Under the pieces are notes generated by a model, which ran no database searches, was not told where the DNA came from, and was given only the letters and a program-made list of their open reading frames with translations. The position numbers and the translations under genes are program-made. DNA of 64,000 nt from Cardiocondyla obscurior (lineage: Eukaryota > Arthropoda > Insecta > Hymenoptera > Formicidae). The stretch is from the NCBI RefSeq assembly GCF_019399895.1, contig NC_091884.1, positions 3,332,400 to 3,396,399 on the forward strand. Direction: 5' to 3'. Shown here one piece after another: positions 59,193 through 64,000 of the stretch (positions within the stretch are counted from its first letter, which is position 1; each line of letters starts with the position of its first letter).

Positions 59193-60053
59193 AATAGTTG
59201 GTGGGGATATTCCCCGAGAAAACCTGAAAAGTAAAAGAAAAGATTAAAAGCTCCCAGTTCCGTCACCTCACATTGTGAAGCGCCGGGCCCGGGAAGCTCG
59301 TGCAGCAGCCCCTGTCCCTCAGCCTTCCGCAAACGAAAGGAGGAGAGATCGAAAGAGAGATGGGCCGCCCAGAAGAAAGTGGATAAAAGGGGAAAAAGAG
59401 AAGTGCAGCCCAGAAGGCACAGAAAGCGCGCAGAGGCCCCGCAAGCGAGGCATTCCACACACAATCCGCGCCAACCAAGCAACACTAGGATAGGATATTG
59501 GATAGGGAAGAAAGTTCGCCATAGCCCGTTTTGCCGCAAAAGCGTTGCCCGGGAGTGCCACGAGGAGGCAGAGCTATGACTTGAACGTGAGAGGCTATAT
59601 AATCGCATCACGTCCCGACCACTAACGCAAAGACCCACTATCAACCCACTGCATCACTCGCGTTTGCACAACGCACCTGTTCCCAAGTGCTAGGAATTGC
59701 AGATTCCAGACGACGGTGGCCCAGCCCGACGCCTAGACTTCGTAAAGCTAGGACGCCGACGCAGCTTCTTCACAAGGGGAATTCCTCGAACAGCCAGAGA
59801 CACATGCCTGCCTCATTCCTTTTTGGCTGCCCTCGGCCTGCTTGTGGTATAAACGCTGTCGAGTTTCCCCGAAGGACTCGAGCATCTACAAACGCTGGCT
59901 CAGGATAAATCGAGAGACCTGTTACTCTCAGTCTATCCCTGCCAAAGCTGGGTCGTCGGTTTAATGTGCGGGCACCGGGATAGTCCCGGCACTAACGCGA
60001 GATCAAACCAGAGGGCGTCCAGTGACGTCCTAGAAGAGATAGCGGTCCCTCCC
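59193..60053 (-). other. R1 copy B 5' leader (861 bp)
   Basis: It has the same length as and apparently identical sequence to 54072-54932. There is no ORF1-like frame in any - frame. The first bases after the target are GGGAGGGACCGC. The hairpin CCGGGA-TAG-TCCCGG is at 59975-59989. R1 is usually co-transcribed with 28S, so no promoter is expected, and I see none. Confidence 0.75.
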
Positions 60054-60069
60054 AGTAGATAGGGACAGT

Positions 60070-60127
<58 letters not shown>
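60054..60127 (-). rRNA. 74-bp fragment of the 28S rRNA gene, from R2 site to R1 site
   Basis: On the - strand it begins TAGCCAAATGCCTCGTC and ends CCCACTGTCCCTATCTACT. As I remember the conserved insect 28S gene, this is the complete interval between the R2 cleavage point (AAGG/TAGCC) and the R1 insertion point, 74 bp, with no mismatch. It lies between copy C's shortened 3' end and copy B's intact 5' end. The last 14 bases are the upstream target copy for B. It is a relic, not a functional rRNA gene. Confidence 0.93.
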
Positions 60128-60128
<1 letters not shown>

Positions 60129-60635
60129 TATGGGCATACAACTTCACATCCACCATCTATCGAAACCGGCCCCGAGCCGGGCGATGGAAAAATCCAGCAG
60201 CGTCCGTGGGCTATCACGGAAATGAACAGTTTGGTCACAACTTGTGCAGCTTGCCACAATCGGCACCCTATTCCCACCCACTCACGCAGTGAAAACACCG
60301 CGCTTACTGCACCAAATCGTGTCCACGGGAACCACGGGAGGCCTGTCCATCAGCACCAAGCCTGGTACTCGCTCTGACCCTGTTTGGGATAAAGGAAAGG
60401 TAAAGGTTAGGAAATGGCCAAGAGACCATTGGTTATAGGTTATAGGTTAAAACCCTACCTAATATCCCTCTAATGAAACGGCCAGCCCAGCTGACTCGTT
60501 CAACCTTTTATCCTGAGACCACCGGGAGACGGCAGTATCCCACGATGGTTGTGAGGCTGTCATCTCCATGCCAAAAGACTCCGACAATCCTCCAGTTGGT
60601 GGCTCTTTTGAAGCTAACCTAACATATTTAGAAAA
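60128..60635 (-). other. R1 copy C 3' UTR, lacking its terminal ~50 bp
   Basis: It is the same as copy B's 3' UTR up to GTTG..GTATGCCC, with a two-base loss near 60140. The rest, including the stem-loop, is replaced by the 28S fragment. It has no coding content. Confidence 0.8.
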
Positions 60636-61112
60636 TTATTTCTCAAAGCTTTTCAGCCAGAGAGTTTCCCTACAAAAACCGGCAAAAACAGAAAAAGCCT
60701 CCTGAGACAATGCGAAGTATGCAGCTGCCTCTGGCCATTTCCACTTATCCACCGGAACAACGTCACGCAAAGGAACTCGTTGCGCATCAAAGAGGGAACA
60801 GTAAAGCAGAAAGTGCTCCACCGAATCCACCCCTTTACCACACACACACATCTCGGTTTCGGCAAGATTCAGAGAAGCGAGACGTTCTCCGAAGTTGCCA
60901 TGCCCAGTGAGAACTTGAGTGCTCCAGTGGTCGATGTTTAACCATTTGGCTTGCATTCTCTCCCGAACATTCTTAAAGAAGGCATTGGTATTGCGACCTT
61001 TACCAGAAGAAGACCATCTGGTCTGCCACATATTTAATGCCTCTGCCTCTATTTCTCTGTCCGCATTTTGAAGGCTTGCGGGAATTTCCAAGTCACCTAT
61101 CTTGGTGTCCCT
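60636..61112 (-). pseudogene. R1 ORF2 copy C, C-terminal part with CCHC finger (other frame)
   Basis: It resumes the ORF2 sequence after the eight-base deletion: DTKIGDLEIPASLQNADRE, then the CVCGKGVDSVEHFLLYC finger, and ends LWLKSFEK at the same stop as copy B. It is out of frame with the RT part, so it would not be joined to it. The frame extends upstream to 61325 with unrelated residues; that part is a shadow. Confidence 0.88.
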
Positions 61113-63930
61113 ACCTATCGTACACTGCCCGGTGCACCCGCAGTCGCAGGTCGATGGGGAAAGCACCGGCCACGACGCAAAGCGACTCCCAGGAAGCTGT
61201 ACGATAAGCTCCAGTAACACTAATAAGTGCTCGGCGTTGCACCGCCCGGAGCTTTCTAATATCCCTCTCCGTACAGAGGTCCGCCCAACCGGCTGCTGCG
61301 TACAACACCTTTGGCAGGAACGCACCCCTGTAGATGATGGAGAGGGTCCTAAATCGGAGCCCCCAATTGGCTTTCGCGACTCTACCTAAATTTGACATAA
61401 GCGACCCGGCCGATTCGCTAATATAATCGCAATGAGAGCCGACTCTCAATCCCCTATCAAAATGAACACCAAGATACCTAACCGAATTCTTAAAATTAAT
61501 TTTATTATTACCTAACCTAATAATCGGCGGCCTACTATCGAATCGCGCGATCTTCCTCGTGGTTTTTCTTTTCCGATCCGGACGCGTTCCTCCCCGTCTA
61601 CCTATCGGTGCTCTAGTTATTTCAGCCGACTTGAGGAAAACGGCCTCAGTCTTCCGTGCCGATAACTCTAATTTTGCGGATCTACACCAGGCCACAATCT
61701 CGTTCGTGACTCGCTGGCCATTTTTCTCCAATTCTACTCTAGAGTTGCCCTCGACCAGGACTAGAAGATCGTCCGCATAGGCAATAAACTGCTTCCCTAT
61801 CGATGACTCTAACAATCTTAAAAGATTATCAAACATGAGGTTCCAGCAGGTCGGACCAAGAACAGATCCCTGCGGGCAGCCTCTAGTGGGTCGCTTAGAC
61901 ACCTCAAAATTCCTACCCGCGATAGTCACTCTTCTGTCACTGAAGTAACTTTTCAGCACCCCAAAGACATTTCGAGGACAGTTCCTATTTCTTAAACTAT
62001 CTAATACAAGGGGCCACCAGACATTATCAAAGGCTCCCGAAATATCGAAGAGCAGCGCGACGGCGTACCTCCTCTCAGAGGCAGCGACCATTCGACGCAG
62101 CTCCACGACAGCGCCCTCCGCCGACCGCCCAGGCGTAAACCCAAACTGCCGGTCAGAGACCCCATCCGGGGCCAATGACGTGTCCATGAGGCGCAATTTA
62201 AGAAGTTTCTCGAAAAGTTTACCTATAACGGAGAGGAGACAAATCGGTCTATAAGACTTCGGATCCTTTTCATCCTTCCCGCCATCTTTCAGAAGTACTC
62301 TTAACAAGCCCCTCTTCCAGACCGCAGGGAAGACGCCCCACTGAAGGCATCCGTTCATTAATCTAACTATCTGACCGGGAATAATCTTATAGGCTTCTTT
62401 AAGCACTCTAACCTCCACCAGGTCCGGTCCTGGGGCCTTATTATTTTTGAAAGTCCTAATCGTCGAGGCCACCTCCATCGCAGTAAACGAAGAGGCATCA
62501 GCCGAATCCGGTGCCTGAACTGCACGTTCGCGAATCTCACGCTGCATCGGCGTGTCATCTATAACCCGGTCGTCCGGAATGTGGACATCTAAAAGACATC
62601 CGGCTGTCTCCTCCAAAGTCATGGTGGAGCATTCGCCTTGTCTAAGTGAACTAATTACATCGTCCGTCCTACACTTATCGGCCTGATGCCGGTAAACAAA
62701 ACCCCAAGGTTCTCTGTTTCCGGTTTTCGTGACAAATTTACGCCAACTTGAAAGTTTAGCTTCCCTAACTTCTCTAGAATACTTCCGCAAAGAAGAGCGG
62801 TATTTTTCCTTTTTGGCGCAACGTAACAAAACATCGCTTTCATTTTGAAAGTCACGACGAAGCCGATACACTGACTTTTTGATGATTGTCAACCTTTTTG
62901 TCCACCACGGGTTGGACTTCTTATGTACACGTCTACGTGGCATTGCCGCTGTGCAGGCCTCCAAAAGGACGCCCTCAAGCGTTTCTGCCATCGTTTCCAC
63001 ATCTTCCGCCGACACCAGCTCAAGGACCCCGAGTTTCGACCTAGAAAGGTCTGTCAGGCTCCCGGCGAATCGCTCCCAGTCAGCCCGACGTACATCGAAC
63101 CGAGAGTTCGCGACACACCGATCCCCGCCCGACTTTTTCGGCATCCCCAAACCGATGTCTACGGCATTGTGATCACTAGTCGTCCAACCGCATCTAACTT
63201 TCCATTCCCTGATGAATCGGGACATGGATGGCGAAGCCAGAGTCACGTCGATGTATGACGAACCCCTTGGCGTCCAATAAGTGGGCGGCTGTCCAACGCG
63301 ATTCACAACATTTAAGCCAAACGCCCTGATAAGGTCCTCAAATCTGGCACCTCTTTCATCTGTCTGCTGGGGACCCCAGAGCGATGAGCGGGCATTGGCA
63401 TCTACCGCAACTAAAACCCTCTCCCCCCTCAGAGAATGAAACACCATCTCGAGGTGTCTGAGGTGCTTCTCAATCTCGTCACGGTACTGAAAATAGCACG
63501 ACACGACGTAGAACGAAAAGCTGGGGGTCCGCAGCTCTGCGCAAACACAATGAGAAGTGCTAAGCTGCGAAACAAAGAGAAAATCAAAATTGGGATTGCA
63601 GACTGCTACTGCCGCCCACGGGCGATGTGTTCGTACAGCAGCGACTTTCATCCCAGAACCTAATCCATAGAAGGTGTGACCCTTGCCCTGCTTCCTGACG
63701 TATGGTTCCTGCAATAACAGGACGTCAAGTCGCTTTTCGGCAACGAGCTGACGCACCTCACCCGTCACTACAGTTGAACGACGCATGTTCAACTGTAGCA
63801 CCCTAACTCCCGTGGAAAAAGAAATTGCAGAGGACGCAGGAGCACTATCGTTCCCACTCAAGTCCCAATTTTGAAGAATTGAGGTATCTGAAGTCCGACC
63901 TTTCCCTAAATCTACGTGGGGCCCTACCTG
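61111..63930 (-). pseudogene. R1 ORF2, copy C: endonuclease-reverse transcriptase, frameshifted after RT
   Basis: The frame is open from near 63930 (first ATG at 63861) to a stop at 61111. It contains the endonuclease (LQEPY, DANARSSLWG, SYIDV, SDHN), the whole RT with YADD, and the connection region through RVHRAVYD. The encoded residues appear identical to copies A and B where they overlap. An eight-base deletion near 61113 (B has CCCTATTTACCTTACTATCG; C is shorter) causes the stop. It is intact across the position where B is frameshifted. Confidence 0.92.
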
Positions 63931-64000
63931 CTTCTATGCGCTAACTAATCTGCTATCTGACTGCCTAAAATAACCACCTTTATGACTAACCTGTGTCAAG
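63931..64000 (-). other. Deletion-ridden start of copy C at the window edge
   Basis: Compared with 53688-53800 in A and 58808-58925 in B, this stretch keeps the order of words (CTGCTATCTGACTG, ATGACTAACCTGTGTCA) but misses about 40 bases in several small gaps. Such clustering at an edge may mean poor consensus or a contig end. It may equally be real decay. Confidence 0.6.

Larger units (their letters stand above)
54947..60053 (-). mobile_element. R1-clade non-LTR retrotransposon, copy B (full length, 5107 bp)
   Basis: It is bounded by the R1 target sequence on both sides: 54933-54946 at its 3' end and 60054-60067 at its 5' end. In transcription order it has an 861-bp leader, ORF2 of about 1228 codons counting both frames, and a 561-bp 3' UTR ending in a stem-loop and CACATTAAA without a poly(A) tail. 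R1 elements are normally about 5.3 kb with two ORFs; this one has the length but no recognisable ORF1, its ORF2 being extended at the N-terminus. One frameshift separates the N-terminal extension from the endonuclease. Confidence 0.95.
60128..64000 (-). mobile_element. R1-clade non-LTR retrotransposon, copy C (5' end outside the window, 3' UTR shortened)
   Basis: The body matches copy B with an offset of 5120-5128 bp. The 3' UTR stops after GTATGCCC (minus strand), about 50 bases short of copy B's end; a few filler bases (ATAG) then lead into 28S. It lacks the terminal stem-loop. The 5' leader and first part of ORF2 are beyond the right edge. The last 70 bases of the window are a shrunken version of the ORF2 N-terminal region. 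Confidence 0.93.

Noticed and set aside
60054..60127. Part of a functional rRNA gene or an R2 element
   Set aside because: Only the 74-bp interval between the two insertion sites is present, and no R2 coding sequence or further 28S sequence lies on either side.

Overview
This is eukaryotic, gene-poor, heterochromatin-like DNA, almost certainly from an insect. The evidence is an R1-clade non-LTR retrotransposon tied to the arthropod 28S rDNA R1 site, a BEL/Pao LTR retrotransposon, and a large satellite with no host genes. A hymenopteran, perhaps an ant, is a guess and is not shown by the sequence. I see no ordinary host gene, tRNA, CRISPR array or bacterial feature.

Bases 1-43247 and 50305-50819 are one GC-rich satellite with two levels. 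The base monomer is 60 bp (about 62% GC, 10 CpG). Monomers are organised into higher-order repeat (HOR) units. Each unit has a fixed 348-bp edge block of six diverged segments plus a variable number n of near-identical 60-bp core monomers. I count 54 complete units (the last one split by the BEL insertion), from about 462 bp (n=2) to about 1487 bp (n=19). Sizes cluster near 468, 528 and 1065-1190 bp. Long units share a conserved order of variant monomers, and short units often sit as 528+467 dimers of about 994 bp.

Bases 43248-50304 are a nearly complete BEL/Pao element on the + strand. It has TG...CA LTRs of 808 and 811 bp with five substitutions between them, a 5-bp target duplication (CAGCA), a primer-binding site matching tRNA-Tyr, and gag-protease-RT-RNase H in one frame. 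The integrase lies in the +1 frame, separated from the first frame by a 23-bp overlap.

Bases 50820-64000 hold three head-to-tail R1 elements on the - strand (A, B, C from left to right; in transcription order C, B, A). The proteins are the same wherever they can be compared, but each copy has its own small inactivating indel. A is joined to the satellite by a break that removed about 990 bp of its 3' end. A and B are joined through exactly the 14-bp R1 target sequence. B and C are joined through a 74-bp piece of the 28S gene that runs exactly from the R2 cleavage position to the R1 insertion position. The elements have a 1.2-kb-codon ORF2 (endonuclease, RT, C-terminal CCHC) but no recognisable ORF1.

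Taken together, this looks like a recombining heterochromatic block, possibly next to rDNA, in which whole short arrays and whole retrotransposons have been amplified as units. Several clusters of small deletions could be real decay or long-read consensus errors.
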